Positions 46,918-55,226 of a DNA stretch of 64,000 nucleotides are shown one piece after another. Position 1 is the stretch's first letter; the number at the start of each line of letters is the position of its first letter. Below the pieces are notes generated by a model. It searched no databases, had not been told where the DNA came from, and worked only from the letters and a program-made list of their open reading frames with translations. The stretch covers positions 62,001-126,000 of the forward strand of contig CAVQDH010000007.1 in NCBI GenBank assembly GCA_963711215.1, given 5' to 3'. The position numbers and the translations under genes are program-made. The stretch comes from WHUA01 sp963711215 (lineage in GTDB: Bacteria; Pseudomonadota; Alphaproteobacteria; UBA8366).

Positions 46918-49476
46918 TCAAAGCGTGCGGGCGACTTCTTCCACCTGGAAGCATTCGATGACATCGCCTTCCTTGATGTCGTCGTAATTCTCGAACGCCA
47001 TGCCGCATTCGTAGCCCTGCTGCACCTGCCGGACATCGTCCTTGAAGCGCTTCAGGGTTTTCAGGTTGCCCTCGTGAATGACGACGTTGTCGCGCAGCAG
47101 ACGCACCTTCGCGCCGCGCCGCACTTCGCCTTCGGTCACCATGCAGCCCGCAACCTTACCGGCCTTGGTGATGCTGAAGACCTGCCGGATCTCGGCGTAG
47201 CCGATCTGCGTCTCGCGTTTTTCCGGAGCAAGCAGGCCGCCCAGCATTTTCTTCATGTCGTCGATCACGTCATAGATGATCGAGTAGTAGCGGATGTCCA
47301 CGTTGTCGCGCCGGGCAAGATCGCGGGCCTGCGGGTTGGCGCGCACGTTGAAGCCGATGATGATGCCGCCCGACGCCTTGGCCAGGATCACGTCCAATTC
47401 CGTGATGCCGCCCACTGCGCTGTGCAGCACGCGCATCTTGGCTTCGTCCGTCTCGATCTTCTGCAGCGCGCCGATGATCGCTTCGACCGAGCCTTGAACG
47501 TCGCCCTTGATCACGATCGCCAGCTCCGCAGCCTCGCCGGCTTTGATCTGGCTGAACATCTGCTCGAGGGTGCCGCGCGCGCCCGCCGCATGGGTGACGC
47601 GTTGAAGCTGGCGGCGGCGGTAGACGGAGATCTCGCGGGCTCGCGCCTCATCGTCGATAACGTTGAAATCGTCGCCTGCGGACGGCGTTCCCTGAATCCC
47701 CACGACCTCCACCGGCTGCGAGGGCCCTGCCTCTTCGATCTGGTTGCCGTGATCGTCGACCAGCGCGCGCACCCGGCCCCACTCGGCGCCGGCGACGAAC
47801 ACGTCGCCGCGATGCAAGGTGCCGCGCTGCACGAGCACCGTGGCGACCGAGCCGCGGCCCTGTTCCATCTTCGCTTCGATGATCGCGCCATGCGCCTTCG
47901 TCGACGGGCTCGCCATCAGCTCCAGCACCTCTGCCTGCAGCAGAATTGCCTCCTCCAGCTTGTCGAGGTTGGTCTTCTTGATCGCGGAGACTTCGACATC
48001 CAGCACGTCGCCGCCGAGCTTCTCCACCACGATCTCGTGGCTGAGCAGCTCGTTGCGCACACGATCCGGATTCGCGCCGACCTTGTCCATCTTGTTGATC
48101 GCGACGATGAGCGGCACGCCGGCCGCCTTGGCATGCGCGATCGCCTCGATCGTCTGCGGCTGCACGCCGTCGTCGGCGGCAACGACAAGCACGACGATAT
48201 CGGTGACCTTGGCGCCGCGCGACCGCATGGCGGTGAACGCCTCGTGGCCCGGCGTGTCGAGGAAGGTGATCCGGTGCCCACCCGACAATACGACCTGATA
48301 GGCGCCGATATGCTGGGTGATGCCGCCCGCCTCGCCGGCCGCGACGTCGGTCGACCGCAGGGCGTCGAGCAGGGACGTCTTGCCGTGGTCGACATGGCCC
48401 ATGATCGTCACCACCGGCGGCCGCGGCATCAGGTCCGTGGCTTCTTCCGGCTCGACGCCGATGCCGAGCTCGACATCGGCTTCCGAGACGCGCTTGACCT
48501 TATGGCCGAATTCCGTCGCGAGCAGCTCCGCCGTATCGCCGTCGATCACATGATTGGCCGTCGCCATGACGCCGCTCTTCATGAGCGACTTCATCACCTC
48601 GGCGACGCGGGTCGCCATGCGGTTGGCAAGATCGGATACGGTAATCGTATCGGGAATGATCACTTCGCGGACGACGCGCTGCGGATCGTTGCGACGCTGC
48701 TCGGCCAGCAGGCGTTGACGCTCGCGCTCCCGCGCCCGGCGCATCGACGCAAGGCTGCGCGCCCGTTCCGACGTGCCGTCGCCTTCCGCCTCGGCGAGCG
48801 CCTGGCTGATCGTCAGCCGGCCGCTGTCGCGACGGCGCGGCATGTCGCGGCCACGGCCGGGCGTCGGGCGCTTGACTTCGCCCCGCACCTTCCGGCCGGC
48901 GCCGCGGCGGCTGCTTTCTTCGTCTTCGCTTTCTTCGACTTCCTTGACTTCCTTGACCGGCTCGCGCACCGCCGGCGTCTCGGTTTCGGGCTGGCGAAGC
49001 GCAACCTCTTCCATGTCTCCGGCCTTCTGCCGGCTTTCCTCTTCGGTACGGTGGCGCGCCTCTTCCTCGACCCGGCGCCGTTCGTCGGCTTCCTGACGTT
49101 TGCGCTTGGCCTCCGCGTCTGCGAGCCGCTGCCGCTCTTCCTCCAATTCGTCGATGCGCTTGCGCTCTTCATCGACGGCGGCTGCGTCGTGGAGCGCGCG
49201 CACACGGGCAGCGCGCTCGCGTTCGGTCAGATTCCGGGTCTCCTCGAGCTGCATGGCGGCTTCCAGCTGCAGCGGCTCGTTCTCCTGTACCACCCGCATG
49301 CTGCCGCCGGCGCCGCGCTCGAAAGTCCGCTTCTTGCGCACTTCGACGGTTACCGACTTGGTCCGGCCATGGCTGAAGCTCTGCCGGACCTGTCCGGTCT
49401 CGACCGTCTTCTTGAGCTCCAGGCGCCCTGGCCGGCTCAGCGTGAGTTTTCCGTCTTGTTCGTTATTCTGCGTCAT
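46918..49476 (-). CDS. infB: Translation initiation factor IF-2
   Basis: An 852-residue GTPase that places fMet-tRNA on the 30S subunit. The long N-terminal extension (about residues 60-260) is highly charged, rich in Glu/Arg, and probably helical. The IF-2N-type motif IIPDTITVSDLANRMA precedes the G domain with GHVDHGKTS near residue 360, DTPGHEAF and NKMDK. The C-terminal IF-2 domains end GYECGMAFENYDDIKEGDVI. The second ATG (49476) is preferred, with GAGG seven bases upstream. Intact in spite of its length. Confidence 0.96.
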   Translation of the reverse strand: MTQNNEQDGKLTLSRPGRLELKKTVETGQVRQSFSHGRTKSVTVEVRKKRTFERGAGGSMRVVQENEPLQLEAAMQLEETRNLTERERAARVRALHDAAAVDEERKRIDELEEERQRLADAEAKRKRQEADERRRVEEEARHRTEEESRQKAGDMEEVALRQPETETPAVREPVKEVKEVEESEDEESSRRGAGRKVRGEVKRPTPGRGRDMPRRRDSGRLTISQALAEAEGDGTSERARSLASMRRARERERQRLLAEQRRNDPQRVVREVIIPDTITVSDLANRMATRVAEVMKSLMKSGVMATANHVIDGDTAELLATEFGHKVKRVSEADVELGIGVEPEEATDLMPRPPVVTIMGHVDHGKTSLLDALRSTDVAAGEAGGITQHIGAYQVVLSGGHRITFLDTPGHEAFTAMRSRGAKVTDIVVLVVAADDGVQPQTIEAIAHAKAAGVPLIVAINKMDKVGANPDRVRNELLSHEIVVEKLGGDVLDVEVSAIKKTNLDKLEEAILLQAEVLELMASPSTKAHGAIIEAKMEQGRGSVATVLVQRGTLHRGDVFVAGAEWGRVRALVDDHGNQIEEAGPSQPVEVVGIQGTPSAGDDFNVIDDEARAREISVYRRRQLQRVTHAAGARGTLEQMFSQIKAGEAAELAIVIKGDVQGSVEAIIGALQKIETDEAKMRVLHSAVGGITELDVILAKASGGIIIGFNVRANPQARDLARRDNVDIRYYSIIYDVIDDMKKMLGGLLAPEKRETQIGYAEIRQVFSITKAGKVAGCMVTEGEVRRGAKVRLLRDNVVIHEGNLKTLKRFKDDVRQVQQGYECGMAFENYDDIKEGDVIECFQVEEVARTL

Positions 49477-49496
49477 CCCGTTCCTCATTCGGCAGT

Positions 49497-50126
49497 TTAC
49501 TGCCGGAATCCCAAAAGCCGCCGTGCCGTGATTTCCAGCAGGCCTGCAATTTTTCCCGATGCGACGACCGCGTGCACCACTTGGTCCCGTCCGAATGCCT
49601 GCCCCAGCTCCTGCCGGCTCAGTGCTGAAACGACAGGGAGCCCATGACCCAAGCGCTCGATCTTTTCCCGGCCGTCATCCGCGCCGTCCGCCGCAGCCAG
49701 CAGCAGGCCGGCCGAGCCCCCGGCCAGAAAGGCCCGAACTTTCTCGAAACCCGAAACCGCGCCGCCGCCCCGCCGCGCGAGGCCGATCAGCTCCAGGCAG
49801 CGGCGCCGAAGCAGGGCCTCCACCACATCGGCAAGCCGCGGGTCGACCGTAACCTGCCGCTGCGCCGCACGCGAGAACAAGCGTTTCGCCACCGCGGTCT
49901 CGACCGAGGCGCGGTCCGCCGTGACCCAGATGCCGCGGCCCGGAAGGACACCCATGATGTCCGGAACGATGGCGCCGTCCGGCGCGACGACGAAACGCAG
50001 CAACGCCGATATCGGCTTGCTCTCACGCGTGACGATGCAACGGCGTTCCGTCGCCGCATCGTCTTCCGCGGTTGTCTGCGGCCGCTCCGTCACGGTCATC
50101 AACTCTTGGGTTGCCTGAAACATCAT
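49497..50126 (-). CDS. YlxR (DUF448) RNA-binding protein with L7Ae-like domain
   Basis: A 209-residue two-domain protein. The N-terminal DUF448/YlxR part has ERRCIVTRESKPISALLRFV and GVLPGRGIWVTADRASVETA. The C-terminal part (ELIGLARRGGGAVSGFEKV, then AGLLLAAADGADD) resembles the ribosomal L7Ae/L30e fold found fused to YlxR in alphaproteobacteria. It probably binds RNA and acts with NusA and IF-2, whose genes flank it. YlxR proteins have been linked to nucleoid or RNase P regulation in other bacteria. The start at 50126 has GAAGG nine bases upstream; 50099 is an alternative. Confidence 0.88.
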   Translation of the reverse strand: MMFQATQELMTVTERPQTTAEDDAATERRCIVTRESKPISALLRFVVAPDGAIVPDIMGVLPGRGIWVTADRASVETAVAKRLFSRAAQRQVTVDPRLADVVEALLRRRCLELIGLARRGGGAVSGFEKVRAFLAGGSAGLLLAAADGADDGREKIERLGHGLPVVSALSRQELGQAFGRDQVVHAVVASGKIAGLLEITARRLLGFRQ

Positions 50127-50162
50127 CCGGTTTGGATTTGCCTTCTCGTCAATCTTACACGT

Positions 50163-51812
50163 CTATTGTTGCGGCGCGTTGGCGTCGACGTTGGTATCGG
50201 CGCCGGCCTCGGCAGCGGCCGCAGCAGCTGCCTCCCGCCGAGCCGCCTCTTCGGCCCGCGCCGCCGCCAGCTCTTCTTCGGTGAACCAGCCTGCCGCCAC
50301 GCGCGCGCGCATGATGATGTCGTTGGCGTCGGATTCGCTGATCCCATGTTCCCGCAAGATTCCTTCCGCGGGATCCGAAATCTCGTCCGACGCGAGATCT
50401 GCGAAATCTTCCAGCGTCTTGATGCCGCGCTCGCCGAGCGTGACCAACATCGCCGGCGCCAAGCCGGTGACGCCGATCAGGTCGTCCTGAACGCCCAGAT
50501 CGCGCGCCTGCTGCGTCAGCCGCTCGTTCTCCGCCTCCAGGTAGGTGCGGGCGCGGCGCTGCAGCTCGGTCGCGATCCCTTCGTCGAAGCCCTCGATCGA
50601 GGCCAGCTCGTCGATCGGAACGAAAGCGACCTCCTCGACATTGGTGAAGCCCTCGGTAACCAGGAGATGGGCGATGACGTCCTCGACGTCCAGCGCATTG
50701 ATGAAATTATCGCTGCGCGACCGGAACTCCGCCTGCCGACGCTCGGACTCGACCTGCTCGGTGAGAATGTCGATCTCCCAGCCGGTCAGCATGGAGGCAA
50801 GCCGGACGTTCTGTCCGCGCCGGCCGATCGCCAGGCTGAGCTGTTCGTCCGGCACCACGACCTCGATCTTGTGCGCGTCCTCGTCGAGAACGACTTTCGA
50901 GACTTCCGCCGGCGCCAGCGCGTTGACCACGAAGGTCGCCGGGTCGGGCGACCACGGAATGATGTCGATCTTCTCGCCCTGCAGCTCGGCTACCACCGCT
51001 TGGACGCGGCTGCCGCGCATGCCGACGCAGGCGCCGACGGGATCGATGCTGCTGTCGTTCGAGATCACGGCGATCTTCGCCCGGCTGCCCGGATCCCGCG
51101 CGACGGCCCTGATTTCGATAATGCCGTCGTAGATTTCCGGCACTTCCTGGCCGAACAGCTTCGCCATGAATTGCGGATGGGTGCGCGACAAGAAAATCTG
51201 CGGCCCGCGCTGCTCGCGCCGCACGTCATAGATGTAGGCGCGAACGCGGTCGTTGCGGCGGAAATTCTCGCGCGGCAGCAGCTCTTCCCGGCGCACGACG
51301 GCTTCGCCGCGGCCGAGGTCGACAGTCACGTTGCCGAACTCCACCCGCTTCACGATGCCGTTGACGATTTCGCCGACGCGATCTTTGTATTCGTCGTATT
51401 GGCGCTCGCGCTCGGCTTCACGCACCTTCTGCACGATCACCTGCTTCGCCGTCTGCGCCGCGATCCGGCCGAAGTCGATCGGCGGCAGCGGATCGACCAG
51501 GAATTCGCCGAGCTGCGCATCCGGCTTCCGCTTTTGCGCTTCCGCGAGCGGGAGCTGCGTCGCCTCGTTCTCCACCGCGTCGGTCACTTCCATGTAGCGG
51601 GCGAGACGAATCTCGCCGCTCGAGCGGTCGATCTCGGCGCGAATGTCGTTCTCGTGGCCGTATTTCGAACGGCCCGCTTTCTGGATCGCCTGCTCCATGG
51701 CTTCCAGGACCTGATCGCGGTCGATGCCTTTTTCCCGGGCTACCGTGTCGGCAACCGACAACAGCTCGGTCCTGGGAAAGGTGCTTGTTTCAACCGTATC
51801 CATGCTATCCAT
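50163..51812 (-). CDS. nusA: Transcription termination/antitermination protein NusA
   Basis: A 549-residue RNA polymerase-associated factor. The N-terminal domain (TELLSVADTVAREKGID) is followed by an S1 domain (RVGEIVNGIVKRVEFGNVTVDLG region), two KH domains (AVARDPGSRAKIAVISND, CVGMRGSRVQAVVAEL, LAIGRRGQNVRLAS) and two acidic AR repeats with helix-hairpin motifs. It ends in an Ala/Glu-rich tail (AAAAAAEAGADTNV). It affects pausing, termination and antitermination. It lies between rimP and the YlxR gene, the standard operon order. Intact. Confidence 0.95.
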   Translation of the reverse strand: MDSMDTVETSTFPRTELLSVADTVAREKGIDRDQVLEAMEQAIQKAGRSKYGHENDIRAEIDRSSGEIRLARYMEVTDAVENEATQLPLAEAQKRKPDAQLGEFLVDPLPPIDFGRIAAQTAKQVIVQKVREAERERQYDEYKDRVGEIVNGIVKRVEFGNVTVDLGRGEAVVRREELLPRENFRRNDRVRAYIYDVRREQRGPQIFLSRTHPQFMAKLFGQEVPEIYDGIIEIRAVARDPGSRAKIAVISNDSSIDPVGACVGMRGSRVQAVVAELQGEKIDIIPWSPDPATFVVNALAPAEVSKVVLDEDAHKIEVVVPDEQLSLAIGRRGQNVRLASMLTGWEIDILTEQVESERRQAEFRSRSDNFINALDVEDVIAHLLVTEGFTNVEEVAFVPIDELASIEGFDEGIATELQRRARTYLEAENERLTQQARDLGVQDDLIGVTGLAPAMLVTLGERGIKTLEDFADLASDEISDPAEGILREHGISESDANDIIMRARVAAGWFTEEELAAARAEEAARREAAAAAAAEAGADTNVDANAPQQ

Positions 51813-51887
51813 GATCCCGTTCGATCCTCCGCAAACTCATGTAGCCGGCGGCCGACGCAGCCTCCCGCGCCGTCGCCCTGCTCAATT

Positions 51888-52404
51888 CTACCGCCGTCGC
51901 CGCGGTTCCGCGGGACCGCGGTCGGCACCGATAAGCTCCTCCGACACCAGGAGCTTCGCTTTCTCAATCTCACCGACCGGCAACTTCACGGTTTCGCCTT
52001 CCATCTCCAGCAGGGCGCAACCATCTTCGATGCCCTTCAACAAACCTCGGAACCGCCGCCGGCCGTCAATTACCTGCCGCGTTTCGACTTTCGCCTGATG
52101 GCCCGCGAACCGGACAAAATCCTGCGGACGCGTCAGCGGCCGGTCGATCCCGGGAGAGCTCACCTCGAGATCATAGGATCCGCCGATCGGGTCCTCGACA
52201 TCGAGCAAAGCGGAGACCGCCCGGCTGATTTCCGCGCAATCATCCACGGTCATGCCCACCTGGTCGGCGCGTTCCGCCATGATCTGCAGCCGGGAATGCT
52301 GACGTGCCTCCCGAAAGCTGGACGCGGACAAGCTCATAGCCCATGTCGTCAAGCGCCGGCGCGATCATGCGCTCGATGCGGGCGGCGGCGTCCATGGCCT
52401 CCAT
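51888..52404 (-). CDS. rimP: Ribosome maturation factor RimP (frameshifted)
   Basis: About 170 residues, needed for late 30S assembly. The first frame reads MIAPALDDMGYELVRVQL. An extra T near 52330 moves the frame, and the second part continues HSRLQIMAERADQVGMTVDD, CAEISRAVSALLDVEDPI, YDLEVSSPGIDRPLTRPQDF and a Lys/Glu-rich end. The ATG at 52404 is preferred because AGGAAAGGG stands just upstream. An ATG at 52425 has no Shine-Dalgarno and abuts a terminator hairpin. First gene of the rimP-nusA-ylxR-infB-rbfA-truB-rpsO-pnp block. Confidence 0.88.
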
Positions 52405-52428
52405 CAAGCCCTTTCCTGTTCCCATGAA

Positions 52429-52456
52429 CTAAAAAGGGCGGGCCGCTGGCCCACCC
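52429..52456 (-). terminator. Terminator-like hairpin directly before rimP
   Basis: On the minus strand GGGTGGGCC-AGC-GGCCCGCCC forms a 9-base stem with one mismatch or wobble, followed by a run of T. It lies between the trmB stop (52500) and the rimP start. It ends trmB transcripts, and if the nusA-operon promoter lies upstream of it, it would act as a leader attenuator. TTGATC and TATAGG near 52457-52475 are weak promoter candidates just upstream. Confidence 0.75.
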
Positions 52457-52499
52457 TATAATCGATCAACTCAGATCGTATGGGTATTTTGGTGAATAT

Positions 52500-53250
52500 T
52501 TAAGCGCTTTCCGCCCGTTCGACAAGGTTTTTGTTACCATTTTCCGGGCTTGTCGCTGGGTTTTCGGGCCTTCGAACAAAGCGCAGATAAGCGCAAAACG
52601 CGCCGCGCGCCAGGGCCTTGTCTTCGTACCGCGTCGGCGGCCAGTCCGCCGGGCGGGACCGCCAGTCAGCGGGCCCTTGCGCGAGCCAGCGAAACGCCCG
52701 ATGGCCAAGGCAATGGAACAGTATCCAGCGCAGATATTCCATGTGGTCGGTGGCGATTCTCAGCTCCGCTCCCCGCCGCATGATGCGAGCAAGCGCATCG
52801 AGCTGCGCGGGCGCGACGAAGCGGCGGCGATGATGGCGGCGTTTCGGCCACGGATCCGGAAAGAGAATGAAGGCGCGGCCGATGCTGTCGGTCGGCAGCT
52901 GCGCGATCAGGGCACGCGCATCATCGGTGAATATCCGGATATTGTCGGGCGGCGTGGCGCAGTCATCGATCAGCGCGATCAGCCGCCCGATGCCGTTGAG
53001 AAAAGGCTCGCACCCGATGAAGCCGATCTCGGGATGGCGCATGGCCTGGTGAAAAAGATGCTCGCCGCCGCCGAAGCCAACCTCCAGCCAGACTTCGCGC
53101 ACCGGCCGGGCGAATAGCGCGGCGGGGTCGGCGGGCATACGCGCCAAATCGATGGAAAGCATGCGGCAGCAGCCGGTCGACCTGCTGCTGCCGATGCGCC
53201 CGCAGCGGCCGCCCGCGGCGCCTGCCGTAGAGTGTGCGCTTGCCGTCCAT
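52500..53250 (-). CDS. trmB: tRNA (guanine-N7-)-methyltransferase TrmB (frameshifted)
   Basis: It methylates G46 of tRNAs, about 249 residues. The N-terminal frame from the ATG at 53250 reads KRTLYGRRRGRPLR and QQVDRLLP. A surplus C near 53165 breaks it. The second frame, open from 53162, has VREVWLEVGFGGGEHLFHQA (SAM site), GFIGCEPFLNGIG and ILFPDPWPKRRHHRRRFV, the TrmB signature. The C terminus is complete. Located downstream of metK, which supplies its SAM cofactor. Confidence 0.9.
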
Positions 53251-53306
53251 TCTCTGCGCCCGTAGCCCGCGAAACCCGCAAACCTTCAGCCCGAGCGGAG
53301 GCGGCC

Positions 53307-54476
53307 TCAGGTAAGGGCCGCCTGCAGCGCGTCGACGAGATCCGTGCGCTCCCAGGAAAATCCGCCTTCCGCGTCCGGCTCGCGGCCGAAATGGCCGTAG
53401 GCCGAGGTCCGGGCGTAAATTGGCTTGCTCAGCTCGAGACGCTCGCGGATCCCGCGCGGGCTCAGATCCATGACTTCCTGGATCGCGCCGGTCAGCCGCT
53501 GGTCGTCGACCTTCGCCGTGCCGTAGGTTTCGACGTAGACCGAGAGCGGCTTGGAGACGCCGATCGCGTAGGCGACCTGGATCAGGCAGCGGGACGCGAT
53601 CCCCGCCGCCACGACATTCTTGGCGACGTAGCGCGCGCCGTAGGCCGCGGAGCGGTCCACCTTCGTGGGGTCCTTGCCGGAGAAGGCGCCGCCGCCATGC
53701 GGGGCCGCGCCGCCATAAGTGTCGACGATAATCTTGCGCCCGGTGAGGCCGGCGTCGCTGTCAGGGCCTCCGATGACGAAGCGTCCGGTCGGATTTACGT
53801 AGAAATCTTCCTCGCCACACATCCAGCCCTCCGGAAGAACCTCCAGGACGAACGGCCGTACGAGCTCGCGAACGTGGTCCTGATCGAGGGATTCCTCGTG
53901 CTGGGTCGAGACAACGACCGATGTGGCACGGATCGGATTGCCGTTCTCATAGAGGAGCGTGACCTGGCTCTTCGAATCCGGCCCGATTCCCGGGAGCTTT
54001 CCCGCGTGGCGGGCTTCGGCCATCTTGCGAAGGATGGCGTGGCTGTACTGGATCGGCGCCGGCATCAGCTCCGGGGTTTCGCGGCAGGCGTAGCCGAACA
54101 TCAGGCCCTGGTCGCCCGCGCCTTCGTCCTTGTTTCCCGCGGCGTCGACGCCTTGCGCGATATCAGGCGACTGGCTGTGCACGTAGCATTCCACCGCCAA
54201 CTTTTTCCAGTGGAAGTTGTCCTGCTCGTAGCCGATCTCGCGCACTGCTTTGCGGGCGAGCGCTTCCATCTTGGCGTGGTCGATCGATTCAGGGCCGCGC
54301 ACCTCACCGGCGAGAATGACGCGATTCGTGGTTACGAGCGTTTCGACGCCGGTCCGCGCTTGCGGTCCGGTGGCCATGAACACGTCGACGATCTCGTCGG
54401 AAATTCGATCACAGATCTTGTCGGGATGCCCCTCGGACACCGACTCGCTGGTAAACAGATAGTCACCCCTGGCCAC
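53307..54476 (-). CDS. metK: S-adenosylmethionine synthetase
   Basis: A 389-residue enzyme making SAM from methionine and ATP. YLFTSESVSEGHPDKICDRISD (landmarks SESVSEGHPDK), the GAGDQGLMFGYAC hexapeptide region and the P-loop-like GGGAFSGKDPTKVDRSAAY are present. The GTG at 54476 is chosen because GGGAG lies seven bases upstream and it gives the normal MARGDYLF start. An in-frame ATG at 54533 would add 19 atypical residues. It lies between the XRE regulator gene and trmB. The leader has hairpins described separately. Confidence 0.94.
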   Translation of the reverse strand: MARGDYLFTSESVSEGHPDKICDRISDEIVDVFMATGPQARTGVETLVTTNRVILAGEVRGPESIDHAKMEALARKAVREIGYEQDNFHWKKLAVECYVHSQSPDIAQGVDAAGNKDEGAGDQGLMFGYACRETPELMPAPIQYSHAILRKMAEARHAGKLPGIGPDSKSQVTLLYENGNPIRATSVVVSTQHEESLDQDHVRELVRPFVLEVLPEGWMCGEEDFYVNPTGRFVIGGPDSDAGLTGRKIIVDTYGGAAPHGGGAFSGKDPTKVDRSAAYGARYVAKNVVAAGIASRCLIQVAYAIGVSKPLSVYVETYGTAKVDDQRLTGAIQEVMDLSPRGIRERLELSKPIYARTSAYGHFGREPDAEGGFSWERTDLVDALQAALT

Positions 54477-54568
54477 GCTCGTCTCCCGGGTTTTGGTTTC
54501 CCCAAACGAAACAGCGACCCGACTGCCGCGCATGGCATCGCAAGCACGTCAGCGGGGCCGCCTTCGCC

Positions 54569-54642
54569 GCAAGCTTTTTGCAAGCTTTCGGGGCATCGTC
54601 AAGACGTTTGACGTAGGCCCTTTTGGGCGCCTGACGGCGCCC
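54569..54642 (-). promoter_or_regulatory. Structured metK leader: two hairpins and a direct repeat
   Basis: Between the XRE stop and metK lie GGGCGCC-TGAC-GGCGCCC (54625-54642), CGTCAA-GACGT-TTGACG (54597-54613) and a direct repeat GCAAGCTTT (54569-54577 and 54580-54588), positions on the plus strand. The first hairpin lacks a T run on the metK strand. These could form a leader RNA or regulator sites. No known SAM riboswitch consensus was recognised. Confidence 0.4.
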
Positions 54643-54649
54643 TTTAGGC

Positions 54650-55108
54650 TTACTCCCCGTCGTTCACGTTCGCCAGGGCCTTAGCTAGCTCGAACACGCG
54701 CTTGCGCACGACCGGATCCTTGATCCGATAGTAGGCTCGCACGAGCTCGAGCGTTTCGCGTCGCGCCATGGGGTCCGCATCGAACCCCCCTTGCGACACG
54801 CCGTCGAGTTCCAGATCGATTGCGGGCGACCGTTCCGGTAGGTCCTGGGACATGTCGTCGAAGAAGAACGACACGGGGACATCGAGCACACGGGATAGAT
54901 CGAATAGTCGGCTGGCGCCAATTCGATTGGCTCCCCTCTCGTATTTCTGCACTTGCTGGAACGTTAGTCCCAACGCATCGCCAAGCTTTTCTTGACTCAG
55001 TCCTAGCAGGGTTCGGCGTAAGCGAACTCGACTTCCAACGTGAACATCGACCGGGTTAGGTTTGCCCGTGCGGCGGACGGATTGCCGCCCTTCCGGGTTC
55101 TTCGTCAT
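54650..55108 (-). CDS. XRE-family transcriptional regulator
   Basis: A 152-residue Cro/CI-type regulator. The helix-turn-helix is VGSRVRLRRTLLGLSQEKLGDALGLTFQQVQKYERG at about residues 24-59 (landmarks LGLSQEKLGDALGLTFQQVQ). A helical C-terminal part ends with ELVRAYYRIKDPVVRKRVFEL. This regulator is conserved next to metK in alphaproteobacteria. Its likely target includes the adjacent lnt/metK region, an inference from position. It has a start ATG 119 bases downstream of the lnt stop. Intact. Confidence 0.88.
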   Translation of the reverse strand: MTKNPEGRQSVRRTGKPNPVDVHVGSRVRLRRTLLGLSQEKLGDALGLTFQQVQKYERGANRIGASRLFDLSRVLDVPVSFFFDDMSQDLPERSPAIDLELDGVSQGGFDADPMARRETLELVRAYYRIKDPVVRKRVFELAKALANVNDGE

Positions 55109-55226
55109 TAGGATTCAACCCCCATTTTTTTAAAATTATCAATAGCCTCGGGGCACCTTTAGATATTCCAATGGCGACGCACGGTCAAGGTCGCGCAGGT
55201 TTATGATTTTCAATTGCGCTACAACT

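Noticed and set aside
46261..49647. Very long open frame (about 1,100 codons) on the plus strand opposite infB, rbfA and truB
   Set aside because: It mirrors real genes on the other strand, is Arg/His/Asp-rich and has no recognisable family. It arises from GC-rich codon bias.
49644..52427. Open frame of about 900 codons on the plus strand opposite nusA and the YlxR gene
   Set aside because: Same shadow effect. nusA and ylxR on the minus strand have full domain signatures.
54477..54649. Known SAM-II or SAM/SAH riboswitch before metK
   Set aside because: The hairpins do not match the consensus features I can recall, so only an unclassified leader is reported.
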